Below, one piece after another: positions 39,605 to 49,028 of a stretch of DNA of 64,000 nucleotides. The DNA is from Brachybacterium avium (GTDB taxonomy: Bacteria; Actinomycetota; Actinomycetes; Actinomycetales; Dermabacteraceae). Positions within the stretch are counted from its first letter, which is position 1. Each line of letters starts with the position of its first letter. Location: NCBI RefSeq assembly GCF_002216795.1, contig NZ_CP022316.1, forward strand, positions 2,757,205 through 2,821,204. The letters run 5' to 3'. The notes beneath the pieces are model-generated. The model saw nothing but the letters and a program-made list of their open reading frames with translations. It did not search any database and had not been told where the DNA came from. Position numbers and translations under genes: made by a program.

Positions 39605-40741
39605 TCAGACCCGCGAGCGCCGGTCAGGGAGGAGGGCGAGGGCGATCGCCGTGGTGAGCGCACCGGAGATCAGCGGGACCAGCAGCATCGTCACCAGCAG
39701 CAGGAGCATCGCGGCCGCGGCGTCGGCCGCCGCGACGCCCAGGGCGACCAGCACTGCCGCCCCGATCGTCTCCGTGACCCCGGCGCCGCCGGGGGTCAGC
39801 GGCACCAGGGACAGCACCCGACCCAGCGCGAAGATCGCCACCGTGAGCAGCCATGGCACCTCGGCGCCGACCGCCTCGATGGCGAGCACCAGCGCGAGCC
39901 ACTGGAGCACGCGCGCACCGAGTGTCGGCGCCACCAGCGCCGGCCAGCGACGTCGCAGCATCTGGATCAGCACATCACGCTGGAGCAGGATCGACCCGGC
40001 GAGTTGTTCCGGGACCAGCGCGGAGAAATGTGTCAGCAGCGCGGCCAGCACGCTGCGGCGCAGCAGCACGACGGTCAGGGCCAGGGCGAGCACTGCACCG
40101 AGCACTGCCAGCAGCGCCGCCCACCATGCGCCGGGCAGCGTGATCGTGAGGGTGCTCAGCACCGGGCTCAGCGCATAGGCGGCCAGACCCAGGAGCGGTA
40201 TCAGCACCGAGGTGAGCACCATCTCCACCAGGGAGGCGGCGACGATGCCGGTGAGGATGACCGGCAGCACCAGGCCGGAGCGGCGCAGGATCCAGCCCAT
40301 CAGCCCCAGCCCGATCACGGTCCCGCCCGGCACCGCGAGGGAGGCCGCCCCGGCGGTCGGATGCGCCAGCAGGACCGCGGACCAGCGCGCCTCCGGCAGG
40401 GCGGCGCGCACGGTCACCGTCTCGAGCAGCAGGGCGCCGGCGCCGAGCAGCACCATCACGGGCACGGCCCAGAGGGGAAGCGCCCTCAGCGTCCCGGCGA
40501 TCTCGCCCCAGTTCGCCCCTGTGGCCCACGGCAGCGCCCAGCCGAGCAGCCCGATCACCAGCACGATGGAGAGGAGGCCGCCGACGAGACGGCCCCGGGT
40601 GAGCCGTGGCGGCTGCTCGGCGTCGAGCGCAGCCAGGTCCCCGGGGAGCCGGTCGAGGTCCATCGACAGCCGCCGCGCACCGTCCGGCCCATCGGTGTCG
40701 GGGCCCGGGGAGTCGGGGGAGTCGGAGGGGACCGCTGGCAT
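39605..40741 (-). CDS. Flippase-like membrane protein (LPG synthase TM-domain family)
   Basis: The 378-aa protein has a polar N-terminus of about 45 residues, then about eight hydrophobic helices. The motif PLTPGGAGVTE near the C-terminus and the helix pattern match the membrane domain of lysylphosphatidylglycerol synthase and related lipid flippases. No C-terminal aminoacyltransferase domain is present, so lipid lysylation is not expected. It converges with the preceding operon. Confidence 0.85.
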   Translation of the reverse strand: MPAVPSDSPDSPGPDTDGPDGARRLSMDLDRLPGDLAALDAEQPPRLTRGRLVGGLLSIVLVIGLLGWALPWATGANWGEIAGTLRALPLWAVPVMVLLGAGALLLETVTVRAALPEARWSAVLLAHPTAGAASLAVPGGTVIGLGLMGWILRRSGLVLPVILTGIVAASLVEMVLTSVLIPLLGLAAYALSPVLSTLTITLPGAWWAALLAVLGAVLALALTVVLLRRSVLAALLTHFSALVPEQLAGSILLQRDVLIQMLRRRWPALVAPTLGARVLQWLALVLAIEAVGAEVPWLLTVAIFALGRVLSLVPLTPGGAGVTETIGAAVLVALGVAAADAAAAMLLLLVTMLLVPLISGALTTAIALALLPDRRSRV

Positions 40742-40802
40742 GCGGCGATTCTCGCACGGGGCGGGCAGGGACCTCCCAGGCGCAACGACCTAACATGGTG
40801 TC

Positions 40803-41150
40803 ATGTCCTTTTTGATGTCCCTCCTCGTCGTGCTGCACCTGATCTTCTGGGCCGTGGCGCTCGGCACCTGGGTGGCGGCCGCGCGCACCCGTCAGCCGAA
40901 CCCGGGCATGGCCCACGCCGTCGCCGGCGCCGTCGTGATCGGCATCGTGATGGCCGTCCTGATCTCGATCCCGGGCCTCCTGCCATGGGAGCCGAACCAC
41001 ATGAAGCTCGGCATCAAGCTCCTGGTCGGCCTGGTCGCCGTGGCCCTGGCCTACATCGCGAAGAAGAAGGGTCCCGAGACCTCCTCCGCAGTGTGGTTCG
41101 GCATCCCCACCGCGATCGTCGTGAACGTGGTCGTCGCCGTGTTCGTCTGA
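40803..41150 (+). CDS. Small membrane protein, four predicted helices
   Basis: The protein is 115 aa and almost wholly hydrophobic: helices at MSLLVVLHLIFWAVALGTWV, AVAGAVVIGIVMAVLISI, LGIKLLVGLVAVALAYIA and the C-terminal FGIPTAIVVNVVVAVFV. A polar loop with KKKGPE separates the last two. A -10 box TAACAT (40791-40796) lies 6 nt before ATG 40803, so it is leaderless. A hairpin terminator follows. No family is recognised. Confidence 0.75.
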   Translation: MSFLMSLLVVLHLIFWAVALGTWVAAARTRQPNPGMAHAVAGAVVIGIVMAVLISIPGLLPWEPNHMKLGIKLLVGLVAVALAYIAKKKGPETSSAVWFGIPTAIVVNVVVAVFV

Positions 41151-41205
41151 GACGCCCCGGGGCGACCTGCCACGACAGGTCCTCCCCACGCACACTCCGT
41201 CCACA

Positions 41206-41239
41206 CCGGGCCCGACAGCCTCCCCGCTGTCGGGCCCGG
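41206..41239 (+). terminator. Hairpin terminator before pcrA
   Basis: A 14-bp perfect stem (41206-41219 against 41226-41239) with a 6-nt loop CTCCCC ends just before the pcrA -10-like TATCCT at 41243-41248. It terminates the small membrane-protein gene. Confidence 0.75.
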
Positions 41240-41257
41240 CCCTATCCTGGAACCCTC

Positions 41258-44116
41258 ATGAGCTCTCTCTTCGATGATCTGTCGCTGCCCGACGCCTTCC
41301 GCCGCCTCGACGGAGTCTCGGTGACCCCGGGAACCCGCGACCGGGGGCGCGCGGAGGACTCCGCGGCGCCCGCCGGTGACCAGGACCGGCTCGGTGGGCG
41401 GCGGCCGAACACCGGGCCGTCGATCGGGGAGGAGCCGCCGTACGCGGACGCCCCGCCGGTCGAGGACGAGCCGCCGTTCGAGGACGAGCCGCCGTTCGAC
41501 GATGCCCCGCCGCCGGAGGACGAGGATCTGCCGCTGCCCCCGCCGGAGCTCGCGCAGGCCCCGCATCCGGCCGATCGACCCGCGCCCTCCGCCCCGGGAC
41601 CGGGAGCAGGGGCCGGTGCCCCCGGCCTCACCGTGCTGACCGATGGCCTGAACCCGGCGCAGCGCGAAGCGGTCGAGCATCGGGGCTCGCCGCTGCTGAT
41701 CGTCGCCGGCGCCGGCTCCGGCAAGACCCGAGTGCTCACCCGGCGCATCGCCCACCTGCTGCGCTCCGGGGAAGCGCTGCCGGGGGAGATCCTCGCGATC
41801 ACCTTCACCAACAAGGCCGCCGCCGAGATGCGCGAGCGCGTGGGCGAGCTGGTGGGCCCGGTCGCCCGCAGCATGTGGGTCTCCACCTTCCACAGCGCCT
41901 GCGTGCGGATCCTGCGCCGCGACGCCGCCGCGGCCGGGCTGAAGAGCTCCTTCACGATCTATGACAGCGCCGACTCGCTGCGCCTGATCACCACGATCGC
42001 CAAGGACCTCGAACTGGACACGAAGAAGCACGCCCCGCGTGCGCTCGCCTCGAGGATCTCCACGCTGAAGAACGACCTCGTGGACCCGATCGACTTCGCT
42101 GATCAGGCCGAGAGCGCGAAGAATCCCTTCGAGCGGACCCTCGCACGGATCTTCACGAACTACACCGCACGGCTGCGCCAGGCCAACGCGGTGGACTTCG
42201 ACGACCTGATCGGTCTGACCGTCACGCTGCTGCGGGAGAACCCGGCGATCCGCGAGGGCTACCGCCGCCGCTTCCGGCACCTGCTGGTGGACGAGTACCA
42301 GGACACCAACACCGCCCAGTACCAGCTGGTGCGGGAGCTGGTGGGGGAGGACCCCCGCGCCGACCTCACCGTGGTGGGCGACTCGGACCAGTCGATCTAC
42401 GCCTTCCGCGGCGCCACGATCCGCAACATCGTCGAGTTCGAACAGGACTTCCCCACCGCGCGCACCATCGTGCTCGAGCAGAACTACCGCTCCACCCAGC
42501 ACATCCTGTCCGCCGCGAACTCTGTGATCGAGGAGAACGCCGGGCGGCGCAAGAAGAACCTGTGGACCGATCAGGGCGAGGGCGAGCAGATCACCCTCTA
42601 CGTCGCCGACGACGAGCGCGAGGAGGCGCGATACATCGGCCGCCAGATCGACGCGCTGGTCGACGACGGCCGCCGGGCGGGGGACATCGCGATCTTCTAC
42701 CGCGCCAACGCCCAGTCCCGCGCGCTCGAGGACCAGCTGATCCGCGTGGGCCTGCCGTACAAGGTGATCGGCGGCACCCGCTTCTACGAGCGCCGCGAGA
42801 TCAAGGATGCGATCGCCTATCTCCGAGTGCTCACCAACCCGGCCGATGAGATCAACCTGCGCCGCATCCTCAACGTCCCCAAGCGCGGCATCGGCGACCG
42901 GGCCGAGGCGGCGGTCGCGATGCTCGCCGAGCGGGAGCGGATCGGTTTCGGCGAGGCGCTGCGCCGCGCGGAGGAGGCCCCCGGCATCGCCACCCGTTCA
43001 CTGAACGCCGTGCGGACCTTCGTGGCGATGCTCGAGGACCTCCAGGCGATGGCCGCCGACGGGGCCGGGCCCGCCGATCTGCTCGAGGCGATCCTGCAGC
43101 GGTCGGGCTACTACGCCGAGCTGCAGGGCAGCGAGGACCCGCAGGACGAGTCCCGGTTGGAGAACCTCGCCGAGCTGGTCAGCGTCGCTGCCGAGTTCGA
43201 GGCGCAGATGGAGGAGGCCGACGCCGTCGCCAGCGAGTACGAGGACGCGGACGAGGCAGGGGGATCCGACGCGACAGGTGCTGTGGCGGATGCTGCGGCG
43301 GATGGCTCGGCGAACCCGTTGACGGACGCCGCGACGCCGGGGACGGACCTCGCCCCTGGGGCCGACGTCGCCCCCGACGCCGCGCTGACCGCGCCGGATG
43401 ACCCCGAGGCGAGCCTCGTGGACCGCTTCCTGGAGAAGGTCTCACTGGTCGCCGATGCGGATCAGATCCCGGGCGAGGAGGATCAGTTCGTCACCCTGAT
43501 GACCCTGCACACCGCCAAGGGCCTCGAGTTCCCGGTCGTGTTCCTCACCGGGATGGAGGACGGCACCTTCCCCCACAACCGCACCCTGAGCGATCCCGAG
43601 GAGCTCCAGGAGGAGCGGCGCCTGGCCTACGTAGGCATCACCCGCGCCCGCGAGAAGCTCTTTCTGACCCGGGCCCAGATGCGATCGATGTGGGGACAGA
43701 CCCAGTTCATGCCCGCCAGCCGCTTCCTCGACGAGGTGCCCGAGGAGGTGCTGGATGTGGCGCGCGCCGGCTCCACGCTCAGCGGCGCCGGATTCGGCGG
43801 CGGCTACAGCGGCTCCGGCAGCTACGGGGGCGGCTCCAGCTCGAGCAGCCGCCGCGGCCCCTCCTTCAGCGGCGGAATCGGCGGTGGGCGCAGCGACATC
43901 AAACGCCCCAGCCTCGGCTCCGGCCGCAGAGCGACCCCGGCCGACAAGCTGCCTCAGCTCGCGGTGGGCGACCGGATCACCCACGACTCCTTCGGGATGG
44001 GGACGGTCACCGAGGTCGCGGGTCAGGGGGAGAAGACCCAGGTGGAGGTGCAGTTCAAGGCCCCGCATGGCACGAAGCGCCTGGTGCTGCGCTATGCGGC
44101 GATCACCAAGCTCTGA
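41258..44116 (+). CDS. pcrA: UvrD/PcrA-type ATP-dependent DNA helicase
   Basis: The 952-aa helicase unwinds DNA 3'-5' in repair and replication-restart. Motifs are visible in order: TDGLNPAQREAV, Walker A VAGAGSGKTRVL, FTNKAAAEMRERV, LVDEYQDTN (motif II), GDSDQSIYAFRGA, LEQNYRS, TLHTAKGLEFPVVFL and VGITRAREKL. The C-terminal region has a Gly/Ser linker and a Tudor-like domain (VGDRITHDSFGMGTVTEV). An acidic Pro-rich N-terminal extension of about 120 residues and a low-complexity insert at about residues 650-720 make it longer than Bacillus PcrA. ATG 41258 follows the -10-like box closely, so the leader is a few nt. Confidence 0.96.
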   Translation: MSSLFDDLSLPDAFRRLDGVSVTPGTRDRGRAEDSAAPAGDQDRLGGRRPNTGPSIGEEPPYADAPPVEDEPPFEDEPPFDDAPPPEDEDLPLPPPELAQAPHPADRPAPSAPGPGAGAGAPGLTVLTDGLNPAQREAVEHRGSPLLIVAGAGSGKTRVLTRRIAHLLRSGEALPGEILAITFTNKAAAEMRERVGELVGPVARSMWVSTFHSACVRILRRDAAAAGLKSSFTIYDSADSLRLITTIAKDLELDTKKHAPRALASRISTLKNDLVDPIDFADQAESAKNPFERTLARIFTNYTARLRQANAVDFDDLIGLTVTLLRENPAIREGYRRRFRHLLVDEYQDTNTAQYQLVRELVGEDPRADLTVVGDSDQSIYAFRGATIRNIVEFEQDFPTARTIVLEQNYRSTQHILSAANSVIEENAGRRKKNLWTDQGEGEQITLYVADDEREEARYIGRQIDALVDDGRRAGDIAIFYRANAQSRALEDQLIRVGLPYKVIGGTRFYERREIKDAIAYLRVLTNPADEINLRRILNVPKRGIGDRAEAAVAMLAERERIGFGEALRRAEEAPGIATRSLNAVRTFVAMLEDLQAMAADGAGPADLLEAILQRSGYYAELQGSEDPQDESRLENLAELVSVAAEFEAQMEEADAVASEYEDADEAGGSDATGAVADAAADGSANPLTDAATPGTDLAPGADVAPDAALTAPDDPEASLVDRFLEKVSLVADADQIPGEEDQFVTLMTLHTAKGLEFPVVFLTGMEDGTFPHNRTLSDPEELQEERRLAYVGITRAREKLFLTRAQMRSMWGQTQFMPASRFLDEVPEEVLDVARAGSTLSGAGFGGGYSGSGSYGGGSSSSSRRGPSFSGGIGGGRSDIKRPSLGSGRRATPADKLPQLAVGDRITHDSFGMGTVTEVAGQGEKTQVEVQFKAPHGTKRLVLRYAAITKL

Positions 44117-44122
44117 GGGCCC

Positions 44123-44145
44123 TGCCGCCGCGCGAGCGGGCGGCA
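44123..44145. terminator. Short hairpin between convergent pcrA and VOC genes
   Basis: TGCCGCC (44123-44129) pairs with GGCGGCA (44139-44145) around a 9-nt loop. It begins 7 nt after pcrA and lies 14 nt beyond the convergent VOC stop. Modest support. Confidence 0.45.
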
Positions 44146-44158
44146 CCCCTCGTGCGAC

Positions 44159-44575
44159 TCAGCCGGCGGCGACGAGCTCCACCTCGATGCCGTGGGGGTC
44201 CTCGGCGTACCACGCCACATGGTCCTCCCCACCGGCGTGCGGGTACCGGTCGGCGAACAGCTCCCGCCACCCGCGCCCCGGGGCTTCCGCCCGGATCTCC
44301 TCGAGAACAGTCCGGTCGGCGACCCGCAGCGCGAGGTGGTTCATCCCCGGTGAGCGTCGCTCGGCCCGAGCCCCGAGCACGTCCTCGGACTGCTCGAGCA
44401 CGAGATAGGACTCATCGAGGTGCCGCCAGATGCGACCCAGCTCCCAGCCCTCGACCCGTTCTCGCCTCCACTCCAGGGTGGTCAACAACCAGTCCCAGGC
44501 GGGCTCGGCGACACCGAGGTCGGGGGTCCACAGCTCGAGGTGGTGCAGCCCGGAGCTGCGCGGCACGTCGGTCAT
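44159..44575 (-). CDS. VOC-family (glyoxalase-like) protein
   Basis: The 138-aa protein has the paired beta-alpha-beta-beta-beta modules of the family: GLHHLELWTPDLGVAEPAWDWLL in the first half and MNHLALRVADRTVLEEIR with HVAWYAEDPHGIEVELV in the second. His and Glu residues at these places usually bind a metal. The substrate is unknown. A -10-like CAGCAT lies 6 nt before ATG 44575, suggesting a leaderless mRNA. It lies 29 nt downstream of the copper-protein gene on the same strand. Confidence 0.87.
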   Translation of the reverse strand: MTDVPRSSGLHHLELWTPDLGVAEPAWDWLLTTLEWRRERVEGWELGRIWRHLDESYLVLEQSEDVLGARAERRSPGMNHLALRVADRTVLEEIRAEAPGRGWRELFADRYPHAGGEDHVAWYAEDPHGIEVELVAAG

Positions 44576-44604
44576 GGGGCGATGCTGCCCGAGCGGCGGC
44601 CAGC

Positions 44605-47600
44605 TCACGCGGTCACCTCGATCAGTGCACGGGCTCCGCGCTCCAGGTCCACAAAGGAGTGGTTGACCGCGGTGTAGGTGCCGGGCTCGTCGAAGACCAG
44701 CTCGACGAACCCGCCCTGCGCCGCAGCCAGGTCCAGCGCCTGCGCCCCGCCGCGGGTCTCCGCCTCCGGGCGCAGCAGGTACTCGCCCTCCTTGAACACG
44801 GTGTCGAACACCCCGCCCACCACGTGGAAGGAGATCCCGCGGGAGGGGCCGGCCGCGAGCACCCACAGCCGCACCCGCTCCCCGACACGGGCCTGGAGGG
44901 GGGAGTGCACGTACTGGTTCGCGTGCCCGTTGAACACGGTCGCATCCGGGCGCTCGGCCGCGATCTTCGCCGGACTCACGGGATGGGCGCCCTCATGGAT
45001 CACGGCCTCGGAGCCGGGGGCGCCGTCGGGGACCAGATAGTGCTCGGACTGGACCAGGACGTACTCGCGATCCACCTCGGCCGAACCCACCGGGGGCACG
45101 ATCAGTGCGCCCGCCATGCCGGCGGCCATATGGACCGACATCGGCATCGTCGCGCAGTGGTAGAGCCAGATCCCGGAGTAGTCCGTGGTGATCGCGTATT
45201 CGAGCGAGTCGCCGGGCGGGATCGTGCGCATCGCCTCGTCGGGGGCGATGCGGCCCGCGTGCAGATCCAGCGAATGCCCCATCGCGCTGTTGTTCACCAG
45301 GTCCACTGTGAGGCGCGATCCCAGCTCGGAGCGGAGGACCGGACCCACCACCGTGCCGTTGTAGGTCATCGCGTCCATGAGCACGCCTGGCGCGATCTCG
45401 GCGGCGACGTCGGTGACCTCGAAGCGCACCCGCTGCTCGGAGCCGGAGGCCGCAGGCAGGCGTGCATCTCGCACCTGATATCCGGCGCCCGGCGCGGCCT
45501 GCAGATCCAGCGGGACGCGCGAGAGCTCGTCGATGCCGCCAGAGCCGGTGGAGGGCTCCGCCCCCGCCGCGGAGGGACCGGCACCCGTGGCGGTGACGGA
45601 GAGGGTCATCCCCATCGCCCGATGGCCGACGATCGAGCACCAGCCCTCGAGATCATGGGAGATCACCCCGGCCTCCACGGTGGTGCTCGCACCGGGCTGC
45701 AACCTGCCCGAGCTGACGCCGGAGGCGAGCACGAGGTCGTGGACGTCATGGGGGTCGTCATTGGCCAGCTCGATCACCAGTGTGTTCCCGGCCGGCACCT
45801 CGAGCACATCGGGCCGGAAGCGCATATCGGCCATGCTCACCTCGATCGTGGTGGTCTGCCCGGTCGGGGTGACAGCGCCGGCGCCGGGCAGGACCCCGCC
45901 GCGGTCGGTCCCGTCCGGCAGCGAACCCTGAGCACGATCCAGCGCGGCACCCAGCGCCGTCACCCCGAGCACGGAGCCGAGAGCGAGCAGGGTGCTGGTG
46001 AGCGCGCGCCGATCCATGCTCCCCGGGCGCATCTCCGGACGGTCCTTCGCGGGGCTGTTCGGGCGGGAGCCCGGGGCAGCGGCCGTCCGGGCAGGGGCGG
46101 CGGGAGCGCGGGAGGCGGCGGTGCCCGCCGCCGCAGCCTCAGGTGCTGCGGCGCCGGATGCCTCGGCCCGCGCCGGAGCCGCGCCGGGCTGGGCGGCTCC
46201 GGCGTCGGCGGGGCGCCCGACCGGCACAGTTGTGCCGCTGCCCGTCCGGGAGCCGCCCAGCGGCAGAGCCGTCCGCGCACCGTCTCCGGTGCCCGGCGCC
46301 GGAGGGGCGGGGGGAGTCGGCAGATCGGTCCGGCGATGCTTCGCACTGGCCCGGACCGCGGTCACCAGCAGCACCGGGAACGAGACCAGCACGAGGAAGG
46401 CCAGCGTCGACAGCGCCACCCGTGAGAGCGAACCGAAGGAAGCCACCTCCGCCGTGCCGAACGTGAGGGCGGAGAACAGCGCCCCGGCACCGGTGCCCCG
46501 ATCCCGGCGAGCACGAACAGCGTCAGCACCAGGTTGTAGGTGACCACGCGCAGAACGGCGAACCGGCTCATGGCCGCGAGCGCCGCGGTCGTCGAGCGCG
46601 GACCGCCCCGCAACGTCACCGGGAGCAGGTAGCTCATCGCCCCGAACAGCACCTGCAGCAGGAACCCGGCGACGAAGGGCACGGTGAGCTGCTGGACGTC
46701 CGCGGCCGCCAGGGCGCTGGAGAGCTGTTCATCGGCCGCACGCCACCACACCACCAGCAGTCCCAGGACGGTCACCGCGAACCAAGCGACCCCGACCGCG
46801 ATCGAGAGCACCGGGAACAGCGGCAGCGGGACCCGCCGGTCCTGGCGGGCCGAACGGATCCCGAGACGCACCAGGGTGACCGCCACCCAGGTGAAGGAAC
46901 CCAGGTAGGCGATCAGGAACGCGCAGCCCAGCAGCGTCGAGCCGAGGAGCGCACCGGCAGTGGCTCCCAGCACGGACAGCAGCATGCCCAGCAGGCCGCC
47001 GCCGGCCCGCTTCGCGACGCCCAGCTCGATCCGGGTGCGCAGCACCGTCGGCCACAGCGTCAGCAGGGTGCTGGTCACGGTCACACCCACGAAGCCCAGG
47101 ATGTTCACGAGCTGGTGCGCCAGCAGCAGGCGTCCCTGCCAGGGCTCGCCCGGGCTGAACGCCATCAGCGCGCCGAGCGTCGCCCCGACCGGGATCAGGC
47201 AGGCGGCGGCGATGTAGGCCTTGACCGTGAACTCGAAGCGCGGCGCCAGCGCCGTCCGCACCTGCGTGCCCAGCGCTGCGGCGTACCAGACCAGCGCCGC
47301 GGAGACCAGCAGCGCACCGAGCACCACCACCCAGGGCCAGGCGGGCAGCATCCCCAGGATCGTCACCAGCACTCCCACGCTCAGCAGCTGGATCCGGCGC
47401 ACCTGCCGCGGGCGCGACTCCTCACCGAGACGGGTCTTCAGCAGCGCCTCGGCGAAGTGCTGCCCCCACACCATGATCGAGGTCGTGATCAGCCCCAGCG
47501 TGACCATGTGCACCAGCAGCCAGCGTGATTGCGGGATCCACCGATGAATCAGCACCACCACGACCAATGCCGCCATCCACCACATCACCGGACGCGAGGC

Positions 47601-47699
47601 CCGGCGGTGCCACGCGTCGCGACCGCCGGGCGTCCCTCCCGCGCGGGAGGGGCGCTGCGGGGACGACGAAGCTGCGGCGGGGGAGGGAGACGCGGTCAT
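44605..47699 (-). CDS. Membrane-anchored copper nitrite reductase-like protein (apparent frameshift)
   Basis: Two reading frames join into one protein of about 1031 aa if one base is restored in the C run at 46482-46485 (+ strand); the joined stretch reads PVPGALFSALTFGTAEVASFGS. The N-terminal 400 residues hold about ten helices. Next comes a cupredoxin domain with a blue-copper Cys-His-Met set (WCSIVGHRAMGM). Last is a NirK-like pair of domains: GHSLDLHAG (type-1 and type-2 His, catalytic Asp), WLYHCATMPMSVHMAAGM (His, Cys, His, Met), FHVVGG and NHSF. These match copper nitrite reductase ligands, so nitrite reduction to NO is likely; other multicopper roles remain possible. GAGGTGG precedes ATG 47699. 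Confidence 0.85.
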
Positions 47700-47861
47700 G
47701 ACCACCTCGGACGGAGCCCCGGCCGGGGCGACGGGCACCAGGTCGGGACACGGACAGGGACGGTCCCAGAGTACGACCGGGCACAGTCCCGCGTACGCGG
47801 CGAAAGTCCTCGCACGATCCCCGCGCGATCTCTCGCCGCGCCGTCACCCGGGTGGGGCGTG

Positions 47862-48443
47862 TCAGCGGTCGCGCGGGTCCTCGGTCGCGTCGAGTGCCGT
47901 GCGCGAGCGCTTCCACTGGGCGTACAGTCCGCCGCCGAAGCTCACCGCCACGATCAGCCCGACGATGATCAGCACCGTGGTGAAGGGGATCGGGATCCCG
48001 GCAGCGGCGAGGACTCCCCAGATCACGACGAGGGAGAGCCCGATCAGCAGCGCGTCCCGCAGGGCCCGCATGACCCGCGGGACGATGTTCACCGAGGCCA
48101 CGCGCCGACTGGCCACGGTGTAGTAGGCCGCGGCGTCCTTGCCCAGCCGCTCGTGGTCCACGCTCGGGCGCGGCGCCGTGGCAGTCCCTGAGGACCGGGG
48201 CCGGGGGTCTGCCGTCCGGCGGTCCGCTTCGGGTCGTGGGCCGCCCCGCTCCCGGCCGTCGCCGTCACGAACCGTGCTCGGCGGCGCCTCGCGCGGGCGG
48301 TTGCCCTCGTCGATCGCCTTCCCGGCAGCGCGCACATAGGCGCTCGCCTGCCCGGATGCGCGCCGGGCGGCATCCTTCGCCTCGGGGGCCTGCTTGCGTG
48401 CAGTGTTCCGCGCGGCCTTCGCATAGGTCTTCCAGTCGGCCAT
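47862..48443 (-). CDS. Membrane protein with two helices, unknown function
   Basis: The 193-aa protein starts with a charged Ala/Lys/Arg-rich helix (WKTYAKAARNTARKQA), then a disordered Arg/Pro-rich stretch, a conserved-looking segment (KDAAAYYTVASRRV) and two hydrophobic helices (ALLIGLSLVVIWGVLAAAGIP and VLIIVGLIVAVSFGGGLY). ATG 48443 has GAGGAG 6 nt upstream. It is the second gene of an operon with the small membrane protein at 48458-48793. No family is recognised. Confidence 0.7.
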   Translation of the reverse strand: MADWKTYAKAARNTARKQAPEAKDAARRASGQASAYVRAAGKAIDEGNRPREAPPSTVRDGDGRERGGPRPEADRRTADPRPRSSGTATAPRPSVDHERLGKDAAAYYTVASRRVASVNIVPRVMRALRDALLIGLSLVVIWGVLAAAGIPIPFTTVLIIVGLIVAVSFGGGLYAQWKRSRTALDATEDPRDR

Positions 48444-48457
48444 GGCGTCTCCTCGCC

Positions 48458-48793
48458 TCAGCGGTTCTCGTCGCGCGGTCCGCGGTGGCGCTGCTCCGCG
48501 CGCTCACGGATCTCGACATCACGGGGGTCGTGGCGGCGGTCGTCCTCGCGGAAGCGGATGTCGCCCCCGCTTCGCGGCTGTCGCTGCGGACGCGGATTCC
48601 TCGCCCGGTGCTCGTTGTAGTAGGACAGCCCCACGTTCAGTCCCAGGGTGATCACCACGGACAGGACGAAACCGGCGAACGTCGAGCGCACTCCGAGCAG
48701 GCGCAGCACGATGAACAGCACACCGATCGCGATCACACTGAACCCGATGTGATCACGCACGCGCTGGACCAGGCTGCGGGGTCGTCGACTCAT
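48458..48793 (-). CDS. Small membrane protein with charged tail
   Basis: The protein is 111 aa. A basic start (SRRPRSLVQRVRDH) precedes two hydrophobic helices (GFSVIAIGVLFIVLRLLG and FAGFVLSVVITLGLNVGLSYY), followed by a highly charged Arg/Glu/Asp tail. It may belong to a DUF4229-like group, but I am not sure. A -10 box TACGAT (48805-48800) is 6 nt before ATG 48793, so it is leaderless. The next gene follows after 14 nt. Confidence 0.72.
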   Translation of the reverse strand: MSRRPRSLVQRVRDHIGFSVIAIGVLFIVLRLLGVRSTFAGFVLSVVITLGLNVGLSYYNEHRARNPRPQRQPRSGGDIRFREDDRRHDPRDVEIRERAEQRHRGPRDENR

Positions 48794-48924
48794 CCCGCCA
48801 TCGTAGTCGCCGCACCTGGGCGCGCCCCTCAGCCGCCGCCCCGACGTGCCGGTCGGGCGGGCCGGGCCGCGCCCCGCAGGGACGAGGTCGGCAGTGAGAC
48901 TCCCCGCACCCCGGACCTCGTGTC

Positions 48925-48952
48925 TCGACCAGCGAGCCGGAAGCGATACCCT
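48925..48952 (+). promoter_or_regulatory. sucC promoter
   Basis: A -35-like TCGACC (48925-48930) and a -10 TACCCT (48947-48952) are 16 nt apart. Transcription would start near 48959, giving a leader of about 70 nt before sucC. Confidence 0.5.
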
Positions 48953-49028
48953 GACCGTGTTCCCAGGGGTGGCATCGAGGCCAGTGCGGCCTGCCGCCCA
49001 CTGCCGACATCGAGAGGAAATGCACCCC

